A DNA stretch of 64,000 nt from Paucisalibacillus algeriensis (GTDB lineage: Bacteria > Bacillota > Bacilli > Bacillales > Amphibacillaceae): positions 124,001 to 188,000 of the forward strand of contig NZ_CBYO010000022.1 of assembly GCF_000577245.1 (NCBI RefSeq), written 5' to 3'. The notes under the pieces are model-generated. The model worked only from the letters and a program-made list of their open reading frames with translations, searched no databases and was not told the origin of the DNA. The translations under genes were made by a program, and so were the position numbers. This document shows, one piece after another, positions 25,037 through 34,299 of the stretch. The first letter of the stretch is position 1, and each line of letters starts with the position of its first letter.

Positions 25037-25946
25037 TTGGCGATTGTGGCTAGGGATCATATCTACTAGTTTTATACTTTTCATAGCCGTATTTGGACCT
25101 TTATTTGCACCTTATGAAAAAGATTATGTAGAACCGACTGGGTATTATTATAATGGTCCTGATGACTTTGGTATTCATGCATCACCATATCCACCATCAA
25201 AGGAGCATCTTCTGGGGACCGACCAATGGGGATATGATATTTTAACACTTCTTCTCTACGGTGCAAAATATACGGTGTTTGTAGGAATTGGGGTAGCCCT
25301 TATAAGGATTATTATTGGAGGATCACTTGGTATATGGTTTGGATTATCGGGGAGAGAAAAAAAGAAGACGGGTACTATTTTCGGATTGCTTGGCAGTATA
25401 CCAACATTCCTAATCATATATTTTCTATTAATCAGAATAACCATCAACTCACCACTTTTCGTAATAGAGCTAATTTTATTACAATCATTCTTGATGGTGG
25501 TTGTCGGTTTTCCAGGAGTATATGCAGCAGTTTTCAGTAAAACGGTTGAATTGAAAAAAGAACTATATATTACAGCTACTAAAGCACTCGGAGCAGGTAA
25601 GCTAAGAATATTATGGAAACATATCTTCCCTCATTTAAAAGGTACCCTTCTTGCCATGTTTGTGAAAGAAATTATTTTAGTTCTTACTTTAATTGGACAG
25701 CTAGGAATCTTTAATTTATTCCTAGGGGGAACTATATTAAGACTAGGCGGCCCACCAGTTTATATATCAATCAGTAGAGATTGGGCTGGTCTTATCGGAC
25801 AATGGAGATCCTTTATTTATGATTATCAATGGATTCTCTACTCCCCATTGCTAGCATTTGTTCTATTACTTTTTTCATTTTACATGCTCTCAAGAGGAAT
25901 AGAGCTAAAACAAAAAGCAACATTACAAAAATATCCACATATTTAA
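25029..25946 (+). CDS. DppC/OppC-like ABC permease
   Basis: A 305-residue permease. The conserved N-terminal segment HLLGTDQWGYDILTLLLYGAKYTVFVG is the OppC family hallmark. The EAA-type loop is ITATKALGAGKLRILWKHIFPHLKG. Start ATG at 25029 overlaps the stop of the upstream permease (ATGACTAA) and has GGAGAGGG upstream. Partner of the DppB-like subunit; probably peptides or nickel-like substrates by family, not shown here. Confidence 0.82.
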   Translation: MTNWRLWLGIISTSFILFIAVFGPLFAPYEKDYVEPTGYYYNGPDDFGIHASPYPPSKEHLLGTDQWGYDILTLLLYGAKYTVFVGIGVALIRIIIGGSLGIWFGLSGREKKKTGTIFGLLGSIPTFLIIYFLLIRITINSPLFVIELILLQSFLMVVVGFPGVYAAVFSKTVELKKELYITATKALGAGKLRILWKHIFPHLKGTLLAMFVKEIILVLTLIGQLGIFNLFLGGTILRLGGPPVYISISRDWAGLIGQWRSFIYDYQWILYSPLLAFVLLLFSFYMLSRGIELKQKATLQKYPHI

Positions 25947-25972
25947 AAAACAGCCCCTCAGGCTGTTTTTTT
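25945..25972 (+). terminator. Terminator of the permease pair
   Basis: AAAAAACAGCC pairs with GGCTGTTTTTTT around a short loop. It starts at the permease stop codon. Confidence 0.88.
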
Positions 25973-26233
25973 ATGTCAAATGCAATCATACAATTTGGTA
26001 ATCAAAATCTACTGTTCTTTTACCTATCTAGCAACTTTAAATAGATTCTATACTTTATTATCAATTTTTGATACGCTGTATTCTGTGCAATAGCCAATTC
26101 TTCAAATAAAATACTAATAACTTTTTATCTTGTTCTGTTAGGTTTTTCTTATTAGGTTCTTTTTCATACTTTTTCCGCATCAATGTGTTAACAATTTTTG
26201 AATTCGTTTAGCACCTATACTAAAAGTAAACAT

Positions 26234-27403
26234 TTATTTCTTATATAAACTACCTATCATCTTCTCAAGACCATTTTTCAATTCATTTACCTCTTGTCCA
26301 GAAACATCCATATTTCCATACCGAACTTTCTGATAGATTTCTACATTTATTTGTAAGTCAATCCGCTTAAACCACTCATCCAACGTCTCTGATTGTCTTC
26401 TACCAATTTTATTTTTAAACGCCTTCCGTTCGAATTTGTGTACCATTATTCTTACAGGATGCTTCTTACCTATTCGCCATCTTTTAAAAGATTTAATGAA
26501 CATCTCAGAGGAATCATAAACTTTTGTGACGATACCAAGGTTAACGGTCTTTCCGCCAATATCCTCCGGTGGGGAAGCATCTCTTTTTAGGATTTTTAGA
26601 ACTACTATAAGTCCAACAATTATAATCATAATACCTATCGCAATATATACACCGAATACTGATCCGATATAATCCATTCCTGGTATCTCTGCTAAACCTT
26701 GTTTTTCCGGTAAAGAATCCATTCCTTCCCTAAGATTTTCAAAGTATTTGGGTTCTAGGAAGTTAAATAGATAAAGCACTTTACCAACGATTGAGAAGAT
26801 GAAATATATAAACTTGTCAAACGCCCTCTCCATATAGGGTTGCGTACTAATCCAAAAAGCTACAGCAGCTCCTATTAATAGAAAGGCCACAAAATAACCT
26901 CCACTTTGGAAGAATGACATCTTTCTCTTTGCTCTTTCTAAGACTGCAACATGACTAAACATAAACCCAAAAACAAGCAAAAATAATTGAAGAAATAAGT
27001 ATCCAATTGCTGACAATTCACCCGTAACTATATAGACAATAATTGATATCATAGTAGTTAACAATATATAACTTGCTTCACGGCCATTGAGAAAAAGCTG
27101 CCTAATACGTAGGTATCTCCATATGATTAAGACAGCTATTGGCAAACAAATTAATAAAGGAAATTGTAGTATGAGAAATGGGATAAATAATACAGGAACA
27201 ATTAAATAATATGATTTGTAGTTTAAACTTTGTTTCTCCATCAGGGTGAAAATCACACACAGGGGGATCGTTACAGCGAGTACACCCCATTTTGGAATCC
27301 ACATATAGTAAAAGTGGATTGGGAGGAGCATAATGATAGAGAGGATAATCATTTCACTTATAAAATGATATTGATCGGATATAAAATGACGTCTTTGATT
27401 CAT
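26234..27403 (-). CDS. Multi-pass membrane protein with DUF4129-like C-terminal domain
   Basis: A 389-residue protein with about nine membrane helices in the first 280 residues, then a cytoplasmic basic C-terminal domain (FKRWRIGKKHPVRIMVHKFERKAFKNKIGRRQSETLDEWFKRI...VRYGNMDVSGQEVNEL). The tail fits the DUF4129 pattern R..ETxxEWxxR...YGxxxxSxxEV. In other loci DUF4129 proteins accompany transglutaminase-like and MoxR genes, but none are here. Start ATG at 27403 with GAGG ahead is preferred over 27412. Function unknown. Confidence 0.7.
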   Translation of the reverse strand: MNQRRHFISDQYHFISEMIILSIIMLLPIHFYYMWIPKWGVLAVTIPLCVIFTLMEKQSLNYKSYYLIVPVLFIPFLILQFPLLICLPIAVLIIWRYLRIRQLFLNGREASYILLTTMISIIVYIVTGELSAIGYLFLQLFLLVFGFMFSHVAVLERAKRKMSFFQSGGYFVAFLLIGAAVAFWISTQPYMERAFDKFIYFIFSIVGKVLYLFNFLEPKYFENLREGMDSLPEKQGLAEIPGMDYIGSVFGVYIAIGIMIIIVGLIVVLKILKRDASPPEDIGGKTVNLGIVTKVYDSSEMFIKSFKRWRIGKKHPVRIMVHKFERKAFKNKIGRRQSETLDEWFKRIDLQINVEIYQKVRYGNMDVSGQEVNELKNGLEKMIGSLYKK

Positions 27404-27549
27404 GAGATACATCCTCGCAATAATATTTTTGAATAGTTATTATATTATATCAAATTCAAACAATAAACTTAAAGATAAAAAGGTTCATTCCATCTATTTC
27501 TTGATTTAGTATTTGCCTAAACTGTTTAATCACGACATTCCTCTTTCTT

Positions 27550-28329
27550 CTAAACTTCTATACGAATAATATAGCGCGAAAATGTTACTGCAAATCCTTT
27601 ATTGGTAGCAAGTGCATGAAACGTTTCCGTGATTTGATTTATCTTTTGCTCCTCAACCATTTTATAAACTGTATCCTTTTGACCAAAACAACACATTTTC
27701 ACAACATCAATAGGTGACTGCAAATATTCTACACTGTTAATTGATTCTATTTCAGCTCTTGAAAAACTACTGTTCTTTAATCTATTAGTCAGCACATCCA
27801 TCACTTTCCTTGTCGGTTGCTGGAACATATCCGGAAACAAACGCAGCAGTTCTTTACCTGACTCATCACCAGGATGGAGACCTATTATTCTACCACCTGG
27901 TTTTACCACATGACTCAAAAGAGGATAAGCAGAGGTAGGTCCTTTTCTAATATATGCACAATCAAACTCATCACGTTCGAATGGTAATGCGTCTTTTGTA
28001 TTTCCTAAAACAAAAGATACGTTTTTCATTCTTTGATTTCTGCCACTTCCAATAAATTGTTCCGTAATATCAAACCCTGTAACCTTTTCTGCTACCGTGC
28101 TACATCGGATTGTAAAATCACCATGACCACACCCGACATCTAAAACATTCTTATCCTCAACCATCCTCAATACTTCTTTGTCAAATATGGTTTCTCCATT
28201 TGGCTCATCTAAAATGGAATTCCATGGATAAAGATATTTACCATCATGTTCTCCAATATGTTGATACCATTCCACTGAATGTGGCTGTAGCCAATCTGGG
28301 TGTTTGGATGGATCAATCATTTTCCTCAC
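27550..28329 (-). CDS. SAM-dependent methyltransferase
   Basis: A 259-residue class I methyltransferase. Motif I is VLDVGCGHGDFTIR (SAM binding), followed by VTGFDITEQFIG and DCAYIRKGPTSAYPLLSHVVKPGGRIIGLHPG. A helical C-terminal half follows. The start is GTG at 28329, 8-9 bases after GGAGG. Substrate unknown. It follows the HAD gene with two bases between the reading frames, so the two are one operon. Confidence 0.85.
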   Translation of the reverse strand: MRKMIDPSKHPDWLQPHSVEWYQHIGEHDGKYLYPWNSILDEPNGETIFDKEVLRMVEDKNVLDVGCGHGDFTIRCSTVAEKVTGFDITEQFIGSGRNQRMKNVSFVLGNTKDALPFERDEFDCAYIRKGPTSAYPLLSHVVKPGGRIIGLHPGDESGKELLRLFPDMFQQPTRKVMDVLTNRLKNSSFSRAEIESINSVEYLQSPIDVVKMCCFGQKDTVYKMVEEQKINQITETFHALATNKGFAVTFSRYIIRIEV

Positions 28330-28333
28330 AGTT

Positions 28334-29011
28334 CTATTCCTCCAGTTCTAATAAATCAATTACCTGCATCGGCTTTGATAATTTAGGAAAATCTACATTT
28401 CTCTCACTTATGTAAGTTGGCAGAAACCATGTTGCATGATAAGCCTTCATACCAACATTCGAGGCTCCAATTAACTCATTTGACCCACCATCCCCAATAA
28501 AGAGGGAGTTCTCCGGGGAAACATTTAGATTATGACATGCGGTCCAATATATCTCAGCATTAGGCTTTGCTTGTTTTACCTTGTACGAAAAGATAATATC
28601 ATCAAATAAATTCGCTAGTTTAGAATCACCAAATCCAATTACTTCTTCCGGTGTACAATTACTAATTAAACCAATTTTTATCTTCTTTTCTCTTAAAACC
28701 TGGAGCATTTGGATAATTTCACAAGCAATTTCTTGAAAGGGGATTAATTTGGCCTTTAATCTTTGTTGATGAATTTCCTCGATAATATTTTCTTCTACTG
28801 TTTTCCCTAATGTTGTAAGTATATCTCTAAGAACACTTTGATGATCAGGAAAAGTACCATTCATTCTTCTTTCTACCCTTGCCGCCCATTCTTTCTTATA
28901 AGTTTCTTCCGTTATACGTAATGCCTCAATAGAATACGTAGCTTTCTTTTCATTATCCTTCCATTCCGTTATTAGCGTTTCATACAAATCAAAGAATACT
29001 GCCTCAACCAC
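28334..29011 (-). CDS. HAD-superfamily hydrolase
   Basis: A 225-residue HAD phosphatase. Motif I is VFFDLYETLIT (nucleophile Asp8; the usual second acid position is Glu-Thr, as in some haloacid and nucleotide phosphatases). Motif II is IGLISNCT. Motif III is KQAKPNAEIY. Motif IV is SLFIGDGGSNEL. A helical cap lies between motif I and II. The start is GTG at 29011 after GGAGG. Operon with the methyltransferase. Confidence 0.87.
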   Translation of the reverse strand: MVEAVFFDLYETLITEWKDNEKKATYSIEALRITEETYKKEWAARVERRMNGTFPDHQSVLRDILTTLGKTVEENIIEEIHQQRLKAKLIPFQEIACEIIQMLQVLREKKIKIGLISNCTPEEVIGFGDSKLANLFDDIIFSYKVKQAKPNAEIYWTACHNLNVSPENSLFIGDGGSNELIGASNVGMKAYHATWFLPTYISERNVDFPKLSKPMQVIDLLELEE

Positions 29012-29186
29012 ATCAATATCCTCCCTAATATTAATAATCTATATATCCACCATATTTTCTATCTAACTATCATATACATAGGTATAGGAAAACACAATAA
29101 TAAAATTGGAATTTTCTATCAAATTAACGATACCATTATCATATGTTAATGAAATATTTCCAATGTTTTAACGGGGGAGAGCTTAA

Positions 29187-30044
29187 ATGGCAGTAGCACA
29201 ATATGTAAATATTAATGGTCATAACATCCATATTAATATTATCGGCGAGGGAGAACCGATAATATTTCTTCATGGTGGTCCTGGAAGTGAGCACCGTTTT
29301 TTCCTCCCGCATGTACTACCATTAGCCAAGAAATATCAATTAGTTTTATATGATCAGCGAGGATGTGGTAAATCAGATTCTATTTTAGGTAACAACTATT
29401 CCATTGAAGAAGAGGTTAACACCCTTGAGTCATTACGAAAACTATTACAGTTTGAAAAAATAAATATCTTCGGGGAATCATGGGGAAGCATGCTTGCGCT
29501 CTGCTATGCATCAGCCTACCCTAAAAGGGTTAGTAAACTATTTTTAACGGCAGCAATTGGTGTTAATCAAAAGGGATTAAAGACATTTGAAAAAGAACTA
29601 TTGAAACGAATAACGTTGAAGGACAAAATAAAATTGTTAAAAACGGACAGAGAAGTAAAAAAAGGTACCGCTTCTGTTGATAAGGTACTAGCCATATTGG
29701 ATCCTTACTACGTGTTCTCCAAACACTCCTTACAAAACAATGAAAAAACTAGTATGAATCAAACTGTCAATTATACGATTGTAGAGGATATAGAGAATAA
29801 TTACGATTTATCGGAAGATCTAGATAGGTTAGCAGAAATACCAATACTAGTTGCACAGGGAAGTCACGATATACTCCCTCCCACAATTATTGAAAAATTA
29901 TTCATAAACTATTTACCTCATACACGATTACATACGATAGAAAACTGTGGACATTGGACAATTATAGAGAAATCAAACGAAATAAACATGCTTGCGGAAG
30001 ATTTTTTTAGTGGGACAGAGGGTCAGGAAAGTTGTCCCAGTTAG
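29187..30044 (+). CDS. Alpha/beta hydrolase (proline iminopeptidase-like)
   Basis: A 285-residue hydrolase. The oxyanion loop is FLHGGPGSEHRFF, the nucleophile elbow FGESWGSMLAL, with Asp in VAQGSHDILPP and His in ENCGHWTI, so the triad is complete. HGGPG and GESWGS are typical of the prolyl iminopeptidase and S33 group. The substrate is not certain. GGGGGAG ribosome site; monocistronic. Confidence 0.85.
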   Translation: MAVAQYVNINGHNIHINIIGEGEPIIFLHGGPGSEHRFFLPHVLPLAKKYQLVLYDQRGCGKSDSILGNNYSIEEEVNTLESLRKLLQFEKINIFGESWGSMLALCYASAYPKRVSKLFLTAAIGVNQKGLKTFEKELLKRITLKDKIKLLKTDREVKKGTASVDKVLAILDPYYVFSKHSLQNNEKTSMNQTVNYTIVEDIENNYDLSEDLDRLAEIPILVAQGSHDILPPTIIEKLFINYLPHTRLHTIENCGHWTIIEKSNEINMLAEDFFSGTEGQESCPS

Positions 30045-30060
30045 GTAGGACAGCTTTTCT
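30027..30060. terminator. Bidirectional terminator
   Basis: GAAAGTTGTCC (30027-30037) pairs with GGACAGCTTTTC (30048-30059), allowing one G-T pair. It overlaps the stop of the hydrolase gene and precedes the convergent MOSC gene. Confidence 0.75.
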
Positions 30061-30074
30061 CTTTCCCTATGTCA

Positions 30075-30788
30075 TTACTTATTCGGACCAAACACACGAT
30101 TTTCACCCGAAGACTCTTTCCCCGCCAAACGTTTTGCTAAAGTTTTTTTCCAGTTTTCAGCTAAAAACTCACAAGATGCTAGTTCCTTAACAAGGTCTAA
30201 ATCGTCTTTTTTGTCATACTCATACATCACTTCATTACATGTTGCAATTGTCCATTCAGGATAAGGTCGATTTAGTAAAGTTAATTCAACTCCACTCTGA
30301 ACATATCCTTCCTTCAGGATACGAAAATACCAGCCAGTCCTACCTGAATTCTGGATGCGCAAAGCAAGGTCCATCGTTCGAAAACGGCGAGCAGGTTTCC
30401 AACAAGGCCTACGCGGTTGGGAAACCTGGATAATTGCCTCGCCAAATTGATAGGAATCCCCGATACAAACAGAGTTTTCATCCATGTTTTCTACAGCTAG
30501 ATTCTCTCCAAACCCACCAACATGAATAGTATCGATATTTTCTACATGCTTCCAATAATCATAATGATTGGCTGAGTATGTAAAAACAGCTTTCTCTGGA
30601 CCGCCATGATTTTTCTTATCAGCAACCTCATCACCGACTAATCCGGTATTACTAAGCCACACTTTTTCACTCGTTCCTTCTTTAAACATACCGCTTTCCC
30701 AAGCTCGGTCCATTGGACTTTTTGCATTAGGATTGCCAACCTGTTTTACTTTCCCAACAAATAGTTTTTTTACATAAGGTTTCTCCAT
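30075..30788 (-). CDS. MOSC domain protein, YiiM type
   Basis: A 237-residue protein. The MOSC core has VGKVKQVG, GDEVADKKNHGGPEKAVFTY, GGFGENL and VSQPRRPCWKPARRF; the Cys in the last motif is the likely molybdenum-cofactor ligand. The C-terminal tail is the short helical 3-alpha domain of the YiiM group. E. coli YiiM reduces 6-hydroxylaminopurine and similar N-hydroxylated bases. Electron donors are not adjacent. Role by family. Confidence 0.85.
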   Translation of the reverse strand: MEKPYVKKLFVGKVKQVGNPNAKSPMDRAWESGMFKEGTSEKVWLSNTGLVGDEVADKKNHGGPEKAVFTYSANHYDYWKHVENIDTIHVGGFGENLAVENMDENSVCIGDSYQFGEAIIQVSQPRRPCWKPARRFRTMDLALRIQNSGRTGWYFRILKEGYVQSGVELTLLNRPYPEWTIATCNEVMYEYDKKDDLDLVKELASCEFLAENWKKTLAKRLAGKESSGENRVFGPNK

Positions 30789-31203
30789 TGTTTTTTCCCC
30801 TCATTCGTATATTTTAGCTATGAATATAACTCAAATCCTCGTTCTCACCCACTTTACTTCCAAAAATGAGCCAACCACATTCCTTTCCAATCCCATAAAC
30901 ATTATTCCGGAAATTGGAACACTTTGTCTATGCCTAGGAAAGATTTTTTTTCTATCCATTTTAAGAGGTGGAATATTCCTCATTGAAAAGAGTCATCATA
31001 ACGGTAGCCTCTTTATCAACAATGTTGAGTTTCTCAAGGTTTAGTTCTGTAAATGTCTCCTTATTATTAATTATTTTACTACTCCCCCTACTCCATTGTT
31101 CCTCCTAAGCATTCTCTAATTAGTATAGTACCAAAAAATTTCCAATTATTTAAAGATTAACAATAAAAAACTATGATAAATAAATACCATAGTTTTTTAT
31201 AAG
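30789..31203. other. Intergenic stretch flanking the integrated element
   Basis: About 415 bases. A minus-strand GGAGGAACA-ATG near 31100 is followed after one codon by a stop. A longer minus-strand open stretch near 30830-30965 lacks a ribosome site. No gene is supported. It ends at the left copy of the tRNA-derived repeat. Confidence 0.45.
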
Positions 31204-31250
31204 TGATTCCGATTGGGCTCGAACCAACGACCTCTACCCTGTCAAGGTAG
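31204..31250 (-). repeat. Left attachment-site repeat (attL-type), partial tRNA-Val copy
   Basis: Identical over 47 bases to 35306-35352. It covers the anticodon stem-loop, variable loop, T arm and acceptor 3' strand of tRNA-Val, but the 5' half of the tRNA is missing and replaced by unrelated sequence. It cannot make a tRNA. Confidence 0.85.
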
Positions 31251-31399
31251 TCAGCGGCTTCTGAACTAATAGAATAATTTCGGCAAAGTCCTATTATATC
31301 AAGGGTTAGCGCTATTTACTTCCGTTTAATTCAGATTGAAATCACTCGTTTCTGTCGCGTTTGTTCAACAATTTGTCAACAACTCTTTAAAAGGAAATT

Positions 31400-31693
31400 T
31401 TACATAGTTATTTTCCTGAACTTATTTCCATTTCTTTTACATTTTGGACACGGAAATAATTTTTGGTTCCAGCAATGAATATATCTTCATTATTGCATGT
31501 TTCGCATTTTGAGTTTGGAGGGATGGGTTTTCTTCTTTTTCTTAGTAATGTCGACAACAGGCGCTTTCTTAAACTTACCAATTGTCACTTTTAAGCCCAG
31601 TATCATAAATTCAAATCCATTATACAGTTTTCTAATGAGATTGTTTAGTTTATACCCTATATAGATTCCTATTACGGTTCCAATCAGTAGCAT
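31400..31693 (-). pseudogene. Broken small membrane protein with zinc ribbon
   Basis: From an ATG at 31693 (AAAGGAGG upstream) the frame gives one membrane helix (MLLIGTVIGIYIGYKLNNLIRK), then a basic segment, and stops at 31490. Frame shifts recover CETCNNEDIFIAGTKNYF and then FPCPKCKRNGNKFRKITM ending at 31400, i.e. the two CxxC knuckles of a zinc ribbon. At least two frameshifts separate the anchor from the full ribbon. It is last in a minus-strand row with two other small membrane genes of the element. Confidence 0.6.
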
Positions 31694-31740
31694 ATAAGAG
31701 CCTCCTTTTTCATTAGGATCCACTCCTATTTATTTTTTAT

Positions 31741-31959
31741 TCAAAATAGTGCAACTAGAAAAACATACCCAAACACACCAATAACTCCTAACTTAGCAAA
31801 AGTTTTACTAATCATGCTACAGAGTGCATATAATCCTATTGATACTCCGTCAAGTATCGGAATGGCTGCTATATATTCTAAGGCTATATCGGTCATTCCC
31901 TCTTTAAATTTTGCCCCTACCCTATCCCCGACATACTCCATAGGTGCTTTGATTTCCAT
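31741..31959 (-). CDS. Small membrane protein of the element, 72 residues
   Basis: The ATG at 31959 overlaps the TAA of the upstream relic (TAATG), so translation was coupled. Two probable membrane segments (about residues 27-50 and 55-71) follow an amphipathic start MEIKAPMEYVGDRVGAKFKEG. It has no recognised family. Position next to a pilin- or CagC-like small membrane protein suggests a conjugation-machine component. Functional status unknown because its neighbours are broken. Confidence 0.5.
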   Translation of the reverse strand: MEIKAPMEYVGDRVGAKFKEGMTDIALEYIAAIPILDGVSIGLYALCSMISKTFAKLGVIGVFGYVFLVALF

Positions 31960-32304
31960 TAGACAACACCGTCCATTGCACCTACTAAAATATCAAATAC
32001 CATCGGTAATAACATTAATATTATATACCCCGATGCTGCTTTTTGAATCATCCCGAATCCTTTATCACTCTTCCCTATTATAATGAATAAAGTACCGCCC
32101 AACATCACTGCTAAGGCCCCGGGATATGCAAAAGCCATAACGGGTCAAAGGTATTCATGACCTTTGTTTGAATTGATTCTTCAGCAAATACAGTACTAGG
32201 AATAAAAGGAGCAGCTGCAAGTGGCACCAATGAAAACGTAGGAGTTTAACTAATTTATGTTCACCCCTTATAAATTCAATAGAATCATAGGTTTTAGTCC
32301 GCAT
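31959..32304 (-). pseudogene. Broken small secreted/membrane protein, VirB2/CagC-like layout
   Basis: Starts with an ATG at 32304 behind GAGGAGG. A first frame reads MRTKTYDSIEFIRGEHKLVKLL. A shift is needed for SLVPLAAAPFIPSTVFAEESIQTKVM, which resembles a signal peptide with AFA-type cleavage. A second shift gives VMAFAYPGALAVMLGGTLFIIIG...MLLPMVFDILVGAMDGVV, two membrane helices. A signal plus two helices in about 110 residues is the layout of VirB2/TrbC/CagC pilin-like proteins. Assignment is by layout only. Confidence 0.5.
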
Positions 32305-32481
32305 GTTTGACCTCCTCATTATTTTTTCCTATTATCTTTATATAGACATAGAACAAATTAGCAAGATGGGAAAAACTCTTCCATGGATCCGTAAGACTTT
32401 AGATATTTTATTTCCTTAGTTACTACTAATTCCACTGAGCCCTTTTCATTATCAGTCAATTATAAATTCACAATTCCCCTC

Positions 32482-32709
32482 CTAATTAATGTCGGTATCA
32501 AGATACACCGTTACATTTAAACCCTCACATAATTCTAGTAAACTGTTTCTTCTGTATGGTGTAGTCGTTACCCAATAAAGTTTAGGCATACCCTTAAACG
32601 AATTTCGTTCTATCAATCTCCTATACTTATCAATCTTAATTTTGTTCTATTTCATTTTTTGCTGATTGTCTATTTCAATAATGAGGTGTTTGTAGTCCTG
32701 ATACAACCA
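32482..32709 (-). pseudogene. Replication-relaxation family relic
   Basis: Minus-strand reading gives DYKHLIIEIDNQQKMK, an in-frame TAG, then NKIKIDKYRRLIERNSFKGMPKLYWVTTTPYRRNSLLELCEGLNVTVYLDTDIN and a stop. The pattern EIDN...KI..YRRL......LYWVTT...RR..LLEL is that of the C-terminal half of replication-relaxation proteins carried by conjugative elements and plasmids of Firmicutes. The N-terminal half is lost. Confidence 0.6.
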
Positions 32710-32762
32710 ATATTTTTAATAAAATCACAAAACAAGGGAAATATTAGACAGAGGTGATTACA

Positions 32763-33767
32763 TTGGAAAAGGAAAATTTAAAGCTCACATCTGGTGAAAT
32801 AGGAACATTGTGGGGCGAATATGTAAATGGTACAGCCGTTGATATAGTCAACAAATATATGTATTCAATCATCGAGGATGAAAAAATTAAAGCGCTTTTT
32901 GAAGAAGCAATACATATATTTGGCAACCAAAAAAAGCAGATTTCAACCTTCATGGAAAATGAAGGATTTCCAGTTCCAATTGGGTTTACGGAATCCGATC
33001 TTAATCATGGGGCAAAAAGATTATTCTCGGACATTTTTTGCCTACACTATTTACATATTATGACGTTACATGGTTTGTTAGGGCATACAACATCGCTTAG
33101 TACATCTGTTAGAAAGGATTTAAGAGATTTTTATGATTCATGTGATAATAGCGGTAAAAAAATGTACCATCAAACGATAGAATTACTTTTAGAAAAAGGT
33201 CATTTTCAAAGAGATCCATACTTTTATCCTGAAAAAAACCCTGAATTTATTACAGGTCAGCAATTTTTAGATGGATATTTTGGCGATCAACGTCCTTTGT
33301 CCGCAATGGAAATTATTAGCCTATCTTTTAACTTGAAAAAGAAGATAATGGAAAAAACCCTCTCCATTGCATTTAGCCAAGTTGCACAATCAAAAGAGGT
33401 AAGGAAATTTTTAGTTTCAGCTCAAAAATCGTCTGACAATCAAATTCAATCGTTCGGGAAGATACTACAACAAGATAGTTTACCAGTGCCAATGTCTTGG
33501 GAATCAGAGGTTACGGCATCTCAGGATTCTCCCTTTTCAGATAAGCTAATGTTGTATCATATTGGTTTTTTACTTCAAACTGGGCAAGCCTACCATGGAT
33601 CAGGACTAGCATCAGCTATGCGAACAGACCTTGTTGTAACGTATGAACAAACCATTCTGAAAAACCTAATGGTTACCAAAGAATGGTTTAACCTTATGAC
33701 AAAGAACAGATGGTTAGAACAACCACCACTTGCTCCAAACAGAAAGAAAATAGCAAAAGATAAGTAA
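32763..33767 (+). CDS. DUF3231 family protein (ferritin-like helical, two repeats)
   Basis: A 334-residue, all-helical cytosolic protein made of two related halves of about 165 residues. Each half has the pattern LWGEYVNGT...FMENEGFPVPIGF and later IISLSFNLK...ILQQDSLPVPMSWE. DUF3231 proteins are predicted to have a ferritin-like fold and are common in sporeformers. The TTG at 32763 is chosen because GAGGTG lies six to seven bases ahead; an upstream GTG lies inside the ribosome site. It sits inside the att-bounded element but is intact. Function unknown. Confidence 0.7.
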   Translation: MEKENLKLTSGEIGTLWGEYVNGTAVDIVNKYMYSIIEDEKIKALFEEAIHIFGNQKKQISTFMENEGFPVPIGFTESDLNHGAKRLFSDIFCLHYLHIMTLHGLLGHTTSLSTSVRKDLRDFYDSCDNSGKKMYHQTIELLLEKGHFQRDPYFYPEKNPEFITGQQFLDGYFGDQRPLSAMEIISLSFNLKKKIMEKTLSIAFSQVAQSKEVRKFLVSAQKSSDNQIQSFGKILQQDSLPVPMSWESEVTASQDSPFSDKLMLYHIGFLLQTGQAYHGSGLASAMRTDLVVTYEQTILKNLMVTKEWFNLMTKNRWLEQPPLAPNRKKIAKDK

Positions 33768-33785
33768 TAGGCAAGGTGGTAATGC

Positions 33786-34235
33786 ATGAATAAGAATCCA
33801 TTCGAGAAGCTGCTGTGGTCTGTCGCACTCCCTGGGTTCGGACAGTTGTTAAATGGTAAATATTTAAAAGGTATTATATAGTGACACTTGAATTTTTAAT
33901 TAATTTATTTAGTAATTTAAATAGTGCTATACTGTTAAGTTTTCATGGTAAAACCCTTGTTGCAATAGCCATTACAAATTATAACTGGTTATTGTTTTAT
34001 CCTTGTATATACAGTTTCGCTATGTGGGATGCTGTGAAAGATGCGGGTGGTGGAGAGGATCCATACTCTTTTTTCCATTTGTGTGTCCTGCGTTTTCTGC
34101 AACTGTTGGATTAGTTTATTCTTCGAAAGTAACGATATTTGGCGTTTTATTAGGGCCTGTATGGTCCATATATTGTCCTTATTTCCTGGAATAGCAGTTG
34201 GCTTACTACTTAAGAAACGCCTGTCTGAGCACTAA
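33786..34235 (+). pseudogene. Frameshifted membrane protein
   Basis: Fragments in three frames line up as one membrane protein: MNKNPFEKLLWSVALPGFGQLLNGKYLKGII (stop at about 33881), VTLEFLINLFSNLN...FYPCIYSFAMWDAVKDAGGGEDPYSFF, then PFVCPAFSATVGLVYSSKVTIFGVLLGPVW, then LFPGIAVGLLLKKRLSEH. Three frame changes are needed. The start PGFGQLLNGKYLKG recurs in a family of small Bacillaceae membrane proteins. It follows the DUF3231 gene with AAGGTGG upstream. Confidence 0.7.
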
Positions 34236-34299
34236 TTTAGTGGTCAATCAAGTAAGCCCAACTGTTACCGATAATAAATCCACGATATTAACATTTATA

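Noticed and set aside
26100-26185. Minus-strand fragment MRKKYEKEPNKKNLTEQDKK
   Set aside because: No ribosome site, only about 41 codons, AT-rich and not recognisable as a family.
31204-31250. A second functional tRNA-Val
   Set aside because: Only the 3' 47 bases are present; the acceptor 5' strand and D arm are absent.
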